A DNA stretch of 64,000 nucleotides. Source: DASVFB01 sp963766345 (GTDB lineage Bacteria; Actinomycetota; Thermoleophilia; Gaiellales; Gaiellaceae). The notes beneath the pieces are model-generated. The model was not told where the DNA came from, made no database searches, and saw only the letters and a list, made by a program, of their open reading frames with translations. Position numbers and translations under genes: made by a program. This document shows positions 54,398 through 61,894 of the stretch, piece after piece. Within the stretch, counting starts at the first letter, position 1. Every line of letters starts with the position of its first letter. The stretch covers positions 1-64,000 of the forward strand of contig CAVXZL010000007.1 in assembly GCA_963766345.1 (NCBI GenBank), read 5' to 3'.

Positions 54398-55522
54398 TCA
54401 CGACACCGCGGCGAGCGCGACGTCGTCCGGCAGCGCGGCGAGCTGCGGGGCGCGCTTTTTAACGATGTGCCGCGCGACCCGTTCGGCGTCCCGGCCCGTG
54501 CCGGCGATGAGCATCGACGCGAACGAGTGGAGGAACGGCAGGCCCGCGAAGTAGAGGCCGGGAGACGATTCGGCGGCGCCGCGGTACTGCACCGGATAGC
54601 CGTCTTCGCCGAGCTCGAACGGAAAGCGGATCCAGCCGAAGTCGGGCCGGAAGCCGGTGCACCAGACGACGTTCCGTACGTCGACGACGCGGCCGTCGTC
54701 GAGCACCGGCAGGCCGCGCTCAACACCGACGGTGCGTGCGAGGACGCGCTCGACTCCAGCTGCGAGCAGGTCACGCCTGCGGTAGCGGAGCAGCGGGCCG
54801 CCGCCGTGCCGGATGTGCGGACGCGCCCTTCTCCCGAACGGCGTGTCGACGTTGAGCACGTGCGTGCCGACGCGGAAGAGGACGCGGAAGCCGAGTCGCC
54901 CCCGCCGGGTCTCGAGCGGAACGGGAAGCTGTCCGTTGTCCTTGCCGGAGAGGATCACATGGTGCTGCGACGCGGCCTCGAACGCGATGTCCGCTCCCGA
55001 GTGGCTCGCGCCGACGACAAGCACCGGGCCGTCCTGCAGCTGGGACAGGTTCCGGTAGTCGTCCGAGTGGAGCTGCGTGATGCTCGGATCGAGCTCGTCC
55101 GCGAACTCGGGCGTGTACGGCTTACGGAACACGCCGGTCGCGACGACGACGTTGTCGCTCTCGAAGCGGCGGTCGCCGGCGCTTGCGACGTAGCGTCCGT
55201 CCTCCCGCGTCAGCGTGTCGACGGCCGTCGCGCTGCGCACCGGGAACTCGAACTTCGTCGCGTACGCCTCGAGGTAGTCGCCCATCTCGTCCTTCGTCGG
55301 GTAGGCGGTACGCGTCGCGGGGAACGGCATCCCCGGCAGGCCGTCGCGAAACGCCGGCGAGTAGAGCCTGAGCGAGTCCCAGCGCGCGCGCCACGAGTCG
55401 CCGATCCGCCCGCCGGCGTCGAGGACGACGAACGAACGACCTTGCCGCTTCAGGAAGTAGCCGACGGCGAGGCCCGCCTGGCCGCCGCCGATGATCACCG
55501 TCTCGAACCGCTCACGCGCCAT
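54398..55522 (-). CDS. flavin-dependent monooxygenase (CzcO/FMO-like)
   Basis: A 374-residue FAD/NADPH oxidoreductase. The FAD loop is IIGGGQAGLAVGYFLKRQG near residue 11, and the second dinucleotide loop is VLVVGASHSGADIAFE near 170. The BVMO/FMO-type segment VVATGVFRKPYTPEF and the ATG motif VVWCTGFRPDFGW are present. It likely hydroxylates or detoxifies a small lipophilic compound. ATG 55522 has GAGGAGAAGACG upstream. The LuxR gene upstream on the same strand, 120 bases away, may control it. Confidence 0.9.
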   Translation of the reverse strand: MARERFETVIIGGGQAGLAVGYFLKRQGRSFVVLDAGGRIGDSWRARWDSLRLYSPAFRDGLPGMPFPATRTAYPTKDEMGDYLEAYATKFEFPVRSATAVDTLTREDGRYVASAGDRRFESDNVVVATGVFRKPYTPEFADELDPSITQLHSDDYRNLSQLQDGPVLVVGASHSGADIAFEAASQHHVILSGKDNGQLPVPLETRRGRLGFRVLFRVGTHVLNVDTPFGRRARPHIRHGGGPLLRYRRRDLLAAGVERVLARTVGVERGLPVLDDGRVVDVRNVVWCTGFRPDFGWIRFPFELGEDGYPVQYRGAAESSPGLYFAGLPFLHSFASMLIAGTGRDAERVARHIVKKRAPQLAALPDDVALAAVS

Positions 55523-55642
55523 CGTCTTCTCCTCCTTGTCGAGTGCCTGGGCGCGACGTTACGGAGACGTCGGTCGCGCGGCATCGCCGCGATTCACCAA
55601 ATCTGCCGGCGGCAAAGTGGTCATTTCTGACCACGCGCGCCG

Positions 55643-57265
55643 CTACACGAGTTCGTGCTCGAAGGCGAACGCCGTCGCGGCCGCGCGTGAGGAGAGCCCG
55701 AGCTTCGAGTAGATGTTCTGCAGGTGCCGCGCGACGGTGTGCTCGCTGATCACGAGCGTCGCCGCGATCTCACGGTTCGACTTTCCCGCCGCGACGAGGC
55801 GCAGTACCTCGAGTTCGCGCCGGGACAGGCCGTGCGGCGGCCGCTCGGGCGCCTCGAGGCGTGCAAGGTCGGGCGCGGCGCCGAGTCGCTCGAACAGCTC
55901 GCGTGCAGCGGCAGTCTCGAGCGTCGCCGCTTCGTCGTCGCCGAGAGCGGCGCACGCACGTCCGATGAGCTCTCGCGTGCGCGCGACCTCGTAGGGCGCG
56001 GCGAGCTCGAGCCAGCTCCGCTGCGCCGCGCGCAGGCTCGCGAGCGCAGTTTGGACGTCGCCTGCCGCCAGGCCGACCGCGCCGCGCGCGTGTGCGGCCA
56101 TCGCACCGAGCATCTCGCTCTCGTACCTCTCCGCGAGAGCCTGCAGCTCGATGCATTGGGCGCGCGCCTCGTCCAGTTCCCCCGCGGCCAGCGCGATCTC
56201 GACGTAGGCGGGAAGGAGCGCCGCGCGCTTCAGCGGCTCCGTGAGTTCCGCGCCCGCGCGGCGAACGGCGGCGAGTGCGCCGTCGACCTTCCCCTCCGCG
56301 AGACGAAGCTGCGCGAGACCCGGCTGGGGCTCCCAGCCGAAGCGGCTCGCCTCGCGATACGCCTGCTCCGCGCCCTCGAAGTCGCCCTGCAGGCGCAGGA
56401 GCTCCGCCTGGCGATAGTGCGCCACTCCGGCGGCCGGGTTGTCCGTCTCCACGAAGCGCCGCCCGGCGAGCCGTGCCTCGGAGAGCGCGTCGCTCCACGA
56501 GCCGCCGAGCTGCAGGATCTCGGCGCGATGCACCAGGCAGCGGCCGGTGAAGGCGACGAGCTCGGGCTGCTCGTCCCGCCACTTCGTCAGCGCCCGCGTC
56601 CACTCACGCGCGCGTCCCACCTCGAACGCCTGCTGGCAGGCGAGGATCACACCGCAATAGACGATGCCGACGACGAACGGCCAGAGCTCGTGCGTCGTCG
56701 CGACGACCATCGACTCGTCCAGCAGCGCCAGGCCTTCGGAGACGCGGCCCGCCAGCACGAGCATGTGACCTTCGGCGTGCAGCGCGAGCGCGACGAGCTC
56801 GTGGTCGCCGAACCGTTCTCCGATCGCCGCCGCCTCGTGCGCGACCGCTGCGGCCGCTTCGAACTCACCGGCGTCGCCGTGCCTGAACACGAGCGGGAGC
56901 AGCAACAGTCCGTCCTCGGCGGTCTGCTCGGGCCAGGGCTCGAGAAGATGCTGCGCGCGACCGAGCCAACCGACTGCCGGCCCGACGGCGCCGCGGTAGG
57001 CGAGGTTCATTCCGATCCACGTCGCGGCCCGGACCGCTGGCAGCGTCTCGCCGCGTTCGACGTAGAGGTGATGGGCGCGCTCGAGCGTGGCGACCGCGTC
57101 GTCCTCGCGCGCGAGCATGAGCAGCGCCGTGGTTAGGAGCTCCAGATCCCGCGCCTCGAGCGGCTCGGTCGTGTCCGCCCGAACGAACGCATCGTGCGCC
57201 TGCCGCCATTCGCGCGCTGCGCACGCGGCCCGGGCGTGCTCGAGGTCGCGTACCACCCTGCTCAT
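55643..57265 (-). CDS. TPR-containing LuxR-family transcription regulator
   Basis: A 540-residue regulator without the usual ATPase. Residues about 20-440 are tetratricopeptide-like helices (AHDAFVRADTTEPLEARDLE, LERAHHLYVERGE, AEQAYREASRFGWEP). The C-terminal 65 residues are a LuxR helix-turn-helix: LSRRELEVLRLVAAGKSNRE, IAATLVISEHTVARHLQNIY, SKLGLSSRAAATAF. I start at ATG 57265 (MSRVVRDLEHARAA); TTG 57283 is possible. It probably controls the adjacent flavin monooxygenase, but no operator is readable. Confidence 0.88.
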   Translation of the reverse strand: MSRVVRDLEHARAACAAREWRQAHDAFVRADTTEPLEARDLELLTTALLMLAREDDAVATLERAHHLYVERGETLPAVRAATWIGMNLAYRGAVGPAVGWLGRAQHLLEPWPEQTAEDGLLLLPLVFRHGDAGEFEAAAAVAHEAAAIGERFGDHELVALALHAEGHMLVLAGRVSEGLALLDESMVVATTHELWPFVVGIVYCGVILACQQAFEVGRAREWTRALTKWRDEQPELVAFTGRCLVHRAEILQLGGSWSDALSEARLAGRRFVETDNPAAGVAHYRQAELLRLQGDFEGAEQAYREASRFGWEPQPGLAQLRLAEGKVDGALAAVRRAGAELTEPLKRAALLPAYVEIALAAGELDEARAQCIELQALAERYESEMLGAMAAHARGAVGLAAGDVQTALASLRAAQRSWLELAAPYEVARTRELIGRACAALGDDEAATLETAAARELFERLGAAPDLARLEAPERPPHGLSRRELEVLRLVAAGKSNREIAATLVISEHTVARHLQNIYSKLGLSSRAAATAFAFEHELV

Positions 57266-57468
57266 CCAGGCCAAATCTTGCAACAGTCCGACCCGAAGGG
57301 TCAGGTAACGAACGAGACGGCGCAGCAGGCACCGACTCGGCGAACGATGGGTGGCGAGAACGACTCGCCGCCGCGCGAGCTCGCCCGATTCATCCAGGAC
57401 GCGGCCGCCGCTCTTCTCCGCGCTGGCCGAAGGACGGGCGGCGCCGAAGGCCCGCGAAGGTCGACGCC

Positions 57469-57705
57469 TTGACGCTCTCGGTCGACACCAAGCTCAACTG
57501 GCAGGCGAACACCGAGCCGGATCTCGCCGGCTACGAGATCGTCCACCGCGACACGACCGACCCGCAGTGGTCGCAGGTGATCCGCGTCGAGAATGTCACG
57601 AGCCACACGGTCGTCGGGATCACGAAGGACAACTACATCTTCGGCGTGAGGGCCGTCGACACGGACGGGAACCGCAGCGTCGTCAGCTTCCCCTCGCCGC
57701 AGTAG
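57469..57705 (+). pseudogene. C-terminal fibronectin-like remnant of a secreted M28 peptidase
   Basis: The 78-residue frame LNWQANTEPDLAGYEIVHRD, TTDPQWSQVIRVENVT, FGVRAVDTDGNRSVVSF is the closing domain that follows M28 aminopeptidase catalytic regions in actinobacteria. No catalytic part precedes it; the 200 bases upstream read as noise. It has no plausible start with a ribosome site. I call it a gene fragment. It is unrelated in sequence to the two M28-like proteins at 43-48 kb. Confidence 0.6.
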
Positions 57706-57718
57706 GCTCGGCACAATG

Positions 57719-57746
57719 CAGGAGCGCGGCTTACGCCGCGCTCCTG
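57719..57746. terminator. terminator hairpin overlapping the end of the epimerase gene
   Basis: CAGGAGCGCGGC and GCCGCGCTCCTG form a perfect 12-bp stem around TTAC. The reverse-strand stop codon TAA of the epimerase gene is in the loop, so the stem includes its last codons. Short T-rich flanks are present (TTCC and, in reverse, CATTG). Confidence 0.7.
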
Positions 57747-58696
57747 TTCCGCTCGTCGGCCAGTCCGTACACGAACCCTTGGCGCCAGCTGGGGTAGATG
57801 AGCCTCCAACCGAGCTCATGCTTCGCCTTCGCGTTCGATGCTCCGCGAGCCTCCGTCATCATCGAGACGAGCTGCTCGCCGGCCACGAGCCGCCCCAGCC
57901 ATTCCGGCACGTGACGGGGCGGCTTCGCGCCTAGTGCCTCGGCGAGATACGGAAGCCACTCGACCGTCGGCGCCGGCTCGTCGTCGACGATGTTGTACAG
58001 ACCCCGCCGGCCGCGCTCGATCGCGGCGAGCGTCGCGCCTGCGGCGTCGTCGATGTGGATGAACGACCAGATCCCGGCGCCGCTGCCGACGACCGGGAAC
58101 TTGCGCTTGCGAATCGCCTCGACGTGCTCGCCGCCCTCGATCAACGTGGTGCCGGGCCCGTAGAAGCCGCCGTAGCGGAGCGCGATCCCCTCGATCGGCT
58201 CTGCGTGGACGACGGTCTCCTCGAGGCGGCGGATCGCCGCGATCGACTGCGCCGCGCTCGGCAGCGGGGAGGGATCGAGCGGCGCCTCCTCGTCCTTCAC
58301 AGCCGAGCCCTGCTTGGCGTACGGCCAGCCGGCGAAGCTCTGGGCGACGAACTTCGTCGCGCCGGACGCCTTCGCCGCCGCGAGCAGGTTGTCGGTGCCG
58401 ACCGTTCGCAAGCGGTTCGTCTGCTCGAACGCCTCGTCGAGGTTCCGCAGGTTGCTCAGGTCGGACAGCGCCGTGGCCTCGTGCACGACGACATCCGGCT
58501 CGGCCTCCGAGACGGCACGTCCGACGGCCTCGGCCTCGAGGACGTCGAGCACGACCGGCTCTGCGCCGAGCGCGCGAAGATCGCCGACCTTGGCGGCGGA
58601 TCGGGTCGTCCCGGCGACCTCGTGCCCGTTGGCGCGAAGCAGGGGAACGAGCCGCTTCCCGACTGCTCCTGTCGCGCCTGCGATGAAGATCCTCAT
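57731..58696 (-). CDS. NAD-dependent epimerase/dehydratase (ECF41-linked)
   Basis: A 321-residue extended short-chain dehydrogenase. The NAD loop is IFIAGATGAVGKRLVPLL near residue 3. The usual YxxxK is not clear: the segment FAGWPYAKQGSAVKDE offers a partial match. SFIHIDDAAGATLAAIERG and GLYNIVDDEPAPT follow the epimerase pattern. It is divergent from an ECF41 sigma gene and has an ECF41-type promoter at 58730-58756. ECF41 factors typically sit beside carboxymuconolactone decarboxylase, oxidoreductase or epimerase genes. ATG 58696 has AAAGGAGCGAG upstream. Confidence 0.9.
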   Translation of the reverse strand: MRIFIAGATGAVGKRLVPLLRANGHEVAGTTRSAAKVGDLRALGAEPVVLDVLEAEAVGRAVSEAEPDVVVHEATALSDLSNLRNLDEAFEQTNRLRTVGTDNLLAAAKASGATKFVAQSFAGWPYAKQGSAVKDEEAPLDPSPLPSAAQSIAAIRRLEETVVHAEPIEGIALRYGGFYGPGTTLIEGGEHVEAIRKRKFPVVGSGAGIWSFIHIDDAAGATLAAIERGRRGLYNIVDDEPAPTVEWLPYLAEALGAKPPRHVPEWLGRLVAGEQLVSMMTEARGASNAKAKHELGWRLIYPSWRQGFVYGLADERNRSAA

Positions 58697-58729
58697 GATC
58701 TCGCTCCTTTCGCTCGCTTCGTGCTCTGA

Positions 58730-58756
58730 GACGAGGTCGCGCAGCCGGGTGTGACA
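58730..58756 (-). promoter_or_regulatory. ECF41-type promoter driving the epimerase gene
   Basis: Reverse-strand TGTCACA (58750-58756), exactly 16 bases, then CGTC (58730-58733). This is the published ECF41 target pattern. Transcription would start near 58723, leaving a leader of about 27 bases with a ribosome site before ATG 58696. Confidence 0.85.
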
Positions 58757-58765
58757 CCGTCGCGC

Positions 58766-58792
58766 TGTCACAGGCGCGCGTGCTATCTCGTC
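58766..58792 (+). promoter_or_regulatory. ECF41-type promoter driving the sigma gene itself
   Basis: TGTCACA (58766-58772), exactly 16 bases, then CGTC (58789-58792). It is the mirror partner of the epimerase promoter. The predicted start of transcription is only a few bases before ATG 58802 and there is no Shine-Dalgarno, so the mRNA is probably leaderless. Confidence 0.85.
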
Positions 58793-58801
58793 TAGAGCTG
58801 C

Positions 58802-59719
58802 ATGCGAATCGAAGCGCCTTACGAAGACCTGAGGCCGCTGCTGTTCTCGATCGCCTACCGGATGATCAGCAGCGTCAGCGAGGCGGAGGACATCGTCCAG
58901 GAGGCGTTCCTTCGCATCCATCGCGCCGAGGGCGAGGGAACGATGATCGAATCGCCGAAGGCGTACCTCTCGGCGGTGACGACGCGCCTCAGCATCGACT
59001 ACCTCAAGTCGGCTCGCGTGCGCCGCGAGCAGTACGTCGGGCAGTGGCTGCCGGAGCCGCTGCTCACCGACGACTCGGCGCCCGATGTGGCGGCGCACGC
59101 CGAGACTGCCGACTCGCTCTCGATGGCGTTCCTCGTCCTGCTCGAGAGCCTCACGCCGGTCGAGCGCGCGGTCTTCCTGCTCCGCGAGGTGTTCGACTAC
59201 GGCTACGACGAGATCGCCGGGATCGTCGACCGGACCGAGGACAACTGCCGGCAGCTCTACGTCCGTGCGCGCCGGCACGTCGACGAGGGCCGGCCGCGCT
59301 TCGAAGCCTCGCGACAGCACCGTGACGAGCTCGTCGAGCGCTTCTTCGCCGCGGCCGAGCGCGGCGACCTCGAGGCCTTGGAGGAGCTGCTCGCGGCCGA
59401 CGTCGTCGTCTACGGCGACGGCGGCGGGAAGGCGCCCTCCTGGCCGAAGCCCATCTTCGGACGCGAGCGCGTCGCGAAGCTGATCGCCGGAACGCTCGCG
59501 CAGGCAAGGGACGTCGGCGTCACGTTCCGAGCCGCGCACGTCAACGGACAGCCGGGCGTCATGTTCCTCGACGACGAGGGCCGCATCGGCGCGGTCATGT
59601 CGGTCGACGTCGCCGACGGGCTCGTGCAGACGATCCGCGGCATCACGAATCCGGACAAGCTCGAGCATCTCGGGCCGGTGCTCGACGCGCGCGAGATTCT
59701 GCGCAGGAACCGACGCTAG
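58802..59719 (+). CDS. ECF41-family sigma factor with SnoaL-like C-terminal extension
   Basis: A 305-residue extracytoplasmic-function sigma factor. Region 2 is at about residues 8-75 (LLFSIAYRMISSVSEAEDIV). Region 4 is at 110-165 (LTPVERAVFLLREVFDYGYD, EIAGIVDRTEDNCRQLYVRA). A fused NTF2/SnoaL domain of about 130 residues carries the ECF41 signature D206-GGGK. In this group the extension replaces a separate anti-sigma factor. Self-regulation is supported by the upstream promoter. The divergent epimerase is the expected target. Confidence 0.95.
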   Translation: MRIEAPYEDLRPLLFSIAYRMISSVSEAEDIVQEAFLRIHRAEGEGTMIESPKAYLSAVTTRLSIDYLKSARVRREQYVGQWLPEPLLTDDSAPDVAAHAETADSLSMAFLVLLESLTPVERAVFLLREVFDYGYDEIAGIVDRTEDNCRQLYVRARRHVDEGRPRFEASRQHRDELVERFFAAAERGDLEALEELLAADVVVYGDGGGKAPSWPKPIFGRERVAKLIAGTLAQARDVGVTFRAAHVNGQPGVMFLDDEGRIGAVMSVDVADGLVQTIRGITNPDKLEHLGPVLDAREILRRNRR

Positions 59720-59779
59720 GGTCGGCGGCGTCTGGACTTTCGCGACGCGCACCGCGCAACCAGACGAGGGGAGGACACG

Positions 59780-59893
59780 ATGAACCGCCCAGTCCCCTGT
59801 CCTTGCCGTGCTCGCCGCCGCGTGGCCGCACCCGAGAACCTGCTGGACAACCTCATGCTCTATTGGCTACGCCGGTCGCGCGCATCGACCACG
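59780..59893 (+). pseudogene. fused remnants: signal peptide and epoxide hydrolase C-terminus
   Basis: An ATG with GAGGGGAGGACACG upstream starts MNRPVP. In the alternate frame it continues VLAVLAAAWP, a signal peptide. The original frame goes on as APENLLDNLMLYWLRRSRAS, the near-terminal helix of epoxide hydrolases (LLDNxMLYWL). The two pieces do not make a sensible protein and the frames disagree, so this is decayed DNA near the island edge. Confidence 0.45.
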
Positions 59894-59960
59894 CGGGAAT
59901 CACAGCTTCGAGTTCAGCTTCTGGGACTCATCTGGGAGTCACGTTGTCTCTGTGAAAAAC

Positions 59961-59985
59961 AAAACCCCCGATTTACGGGGGTTTT
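59961..59985. terminator. tRNA-Gly terminator hairpin
   Basis: CCCCCG and CGGGGG pair around ATTTA, with AAAA and TTTT flanks in both directions. On the reverse strand the T-tract is TTTTGTTTTT. It directly follows the 3' end of the tRNA-Gly fragment at 59991-60030, as expected for the terminator carried along with the tRNA end. Confidence 0.85.
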
Positions 59986-59990
59986 AGGAG

Positions 59991-60030
59991 CGGGTGATGG
60001 GACTCGAACCCACGACCTTCTGCATGGCAA
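59991..60030 (-). repeat. tRNA-Gly(GCC) 3' fragment, attachment-site-like copy 2
   Basis: Same 40-base segment as 54141-54180, one mismatch, same orientation. On the reverse strand it runs from TTGCCATGCAGAAGG to CCCATCACCCG and is followed by GCTCC and the terminator hairpin. The acceptor strand here (CACCCGC) is the normal glycine sequence; copy 1 has CATCCGC. The 5' half of the tRNA is not present on the right, so the intact gene must lie elsewhere. Confidence 0.85.
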
Positions 60031-60085
60031 CGCGCGATCGCCAGAGCGGTCTGGACTCACTTGGCTTGGTTGAGCCACACGCTCG

Positions 60086-60481
60086 TTACACGAACGGCGG
60101 TGAGCCTACGCGGATGAGATTCCCGCTCGGGTCGACCAAGGCGAATTCGCGCATCCCGTAGTCGGTATCGACGGGCCCCTGCAGCCGACTACCGGTGCTC
60201 GGATCGGTTGGTACTCCGATTGCCTCCCACTGGTCATAGAGGGCATCAGCGTTGTCGGTGAAGACGTAGCAACTGAAAGGTGTCGTTAGCGGATCGACCT
60301 CCGGGTCGCCGTAGAAGTGCAGCTGCACGCTGCCGCGCCGAATGATCAGATAGTTCCATTCGCCGGGCGGTGAGCCGGCGTTCTCGAAGCCGAGGCGCTC
60401 GTAGAAGGTGAGTGTTGCGTCGAGATCCTTCGACGGCATGATCGGCACTGCGAACTCGGGCACGAAGGCAATGTACGCCAC
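60086..60481 (-). CDS. VOC-family protein (bleomycin-resistance type)
   Basis: A 131-residue vicinal-oxygen-chelate protein. VPIMPSKDLDATLTFYERLGF opens the fold, VQLHFYGDPEVDPLTTPFSC and MREFALVDPSGNLIRVGSP close it. The pattern, with FxVPEL-like start and no full metal triad, is that of bleomycin-binding resistance proteins, which sequester rather than degrade. The start is GTG 60481. It is the first intact gene right of the tRNA fragment. Confidence 0.85.
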   Translation of the reverse strand: MAYIAFVPEFAVPIMPSKDLDATLTFYERLGFENAGSPPGEWNYLIIRRGSVQLHFYGDPEVDPLTTPFSCYVFTDNADALYDQWEAIGVPTDPSTGSRLQGPVDTDYGMREFALVDPSGNLIRVGSPPFV

Positions 60482-60560
60482 GATCCCTCAGCACGACGAG
60501 AGTAGGCGGCCGCTTGATCGGCTGACCGTGCACCGAGCGAGGGATCGCTTCAGGCGCCGT

Positions 60561-60962
60561 TCAGGCTGTGCGCAGCACGTCGATCGTTGCCGTCTTGACG
60601 AGGCCGGAGACGGCCCGCGCCAGATCTGCGTCGCTGGTTACGAACACATCCGCTTGTAGCTTCGTCAGCGCCACATACTCGGCGTCGTACGTCGTCTTCC
60701 ACCCCAGCTGGTCTGCAACCTTCCATGCCTGTCGTTGAAGCACCTTGTCTCCGAGGAAGCGAACCTTCAGCGAGTTGATCCGCGTCACGCGTTCGATCCC
60801 GTCGGTGGCAGAGATCTCACCGCGGCGCGCCGCCTCGTACAGCGCCGATAGCGCCTGCGAGCGAACGAGCGTCGGTGCGACGAGCTGGTGCTCGGCGGCG
60901 ACGTCGATCTCGCCGGCGGCGATCCGGAGGAGCGTCGCGCAGTCGACGACAAAGCGGGTCAT
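60561..60962 (-). CDS. PIN-domain protein (VapC-like)
   Basis: A 133-residue probable ribonuclease. The first acidic residue is D7 in FVVDCATLL, and later acids lie in TTYDAEYVALTKLQADVFVT and SDADLARAV. This is the PIN order of D, E, D, D. VapC toxins of this type cut tRNA or rRNA and are paired with an upstream antitoxin. I find no convincing antitoxin gene directly upstream (60963-61200), so it may be an orphan toxin or a housekeeping PIN nuclease. ATG 60962 is the domain-consistent start. Confidence 0.8.
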   Translation of the reverse strand: MTRFVVDCATLLRIAAGEIDVAAEHQLVAPTLVRSQALSALYEAARRGEISATDGIERVTRINSLKVRFLGDKVLQRQAWKVADQLGWKTTYDAEYVALTKLQADVFVTSDADLARAVSGLVKTATIDVLRTA

Positions 60963-61203
60963 GCTGCGTGACGCTACACGCTCACCGATCGCGTTCATGC
61001 CTGAACGAAAATCGGCGGCCCGGACGGCTCGCTCGCCGGCGGCAACATCCAGATCCACTCCTGACCCTCGCCAGAAAACGAGGGCCGCCGTGCCCGCGGC
61101 TCCTCGTTGCATCGGTTAGACGTCTTCGGCCGTTCGCGCGCAGTCACCGTCGAGCTTTGGTAGCGTCGGCGTGCCGGCTCGTCTCCGACCGAAAGGAGGG
61201 CCG

Positions 61204-61257
61204 ATGACCGATCAACTCGAGTCGCTCGCCCTCCGCTTCGGCCCGGCCGCCCGCTAG
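61204..61257 (+). CDS. 17-residue leader ORF upstream of IF3-like gene
   Basis: A short frame MTDQLESLALRFGPAAR has an excellent ribosome site (GAAAGGAGGG, 61191-61200) and ends with TAG at 61255. A hairpin GCCCGC-TAGC-GCGGGC (61249-61264) includes the stop codon. The gap to the IF3-like gene is 78 bases. This arrangement looks like a translated leader whose termination can change mRNA folding. It could also be the remaining start of a decayed gene. Confidence 0.5.
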   Translation: MTDQLESLALRFGPAAR

Positions 61258-61335
61258 CGCGGGCCCACATCACCGAGACGTCCTGCCGAACGCGGTGCGC
61301 GGGCGCAGCCCTGTCACCAGCGTGAAAGGACCTAG

Positions 61336-61894
61336 GTGAGGAGAGCCAAGCGCAAGACGACGGTGCCGCCGCGCCCGAAGGTGACGGCACGCGTGAACGA
61401 ACAGATCACGGCACGACGCGTGCGTGTGGTCGACGAAGACGGAACACAGATCGGCGTGCTGGCTGATCGCCGACGCGCGCGAGTATGCGACGCGAAGGTC
61501 GCTCGACCTGATCGAGGTCGCGGCCGAGGCGGATCCGCCGGTGTGCCGTATCGGCGATTACGGCCGCTGGCGCTACGAGGAGGAGCGGCGCCTGCGCGCA
61601 GGTCGGCGACAGCAGGTGCATCTGCCGCCGAAGGAGGTGCGGTTGCGGCCGCGGATCGCGACGCACGACTACGCGTGGAAGCGCGATCAGGCGATCGGCT
61701 TTCTCCGCGCACGCTCGAAGGTCAAGCTCATCGTGATGTTCCGCGGCCGCGAACGGGAGCATCCGGAGCTCGGACGGCAACTGCTCGCACGGCTCGCGGC
61801 CGACGTGGCGGAGTTCGGCCGGCTCGACGGGCGCGAGAGCTTCGAAGGTCGCAGCATGACCGTGCTGTTGAGCCCGATCGGAACGGCACGATGA
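61336..61894 (+). pseudogene. second translation initiation factor IF3, interrupted by a +1 frameshift
   Basis: Starting at GTG 61336 (AAAGGA 5 bases upstream), the frame gives KVTARVNEQITARRVRVVDE then DGTQIGVL, the IF3 N-terminal domain. Near 61465 conservation jumps to the +1 frame: IADAREYATRRSLDLIEVAA, ADPPVCRIGDYGRWRYEEE, then the IF3 C-domain SKVKLIVMFRGREREHPELG and GRSMTVLLSPIG. If joined it is about 186 residues, the normal IF3 length. The basic linker and divergence suggest a non-standard paralogue, on an island rather than beside rpmI/rplT. Frameshifting, decay or a sequence error are all possible. Confidence 0.75.

Noticed and set aside
61204..61257. Initially read as the antitoxin of the PIN gene.
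   Set aside because: It is on the opposite strand, only 17 residues long, and has no DNA-binding fold.
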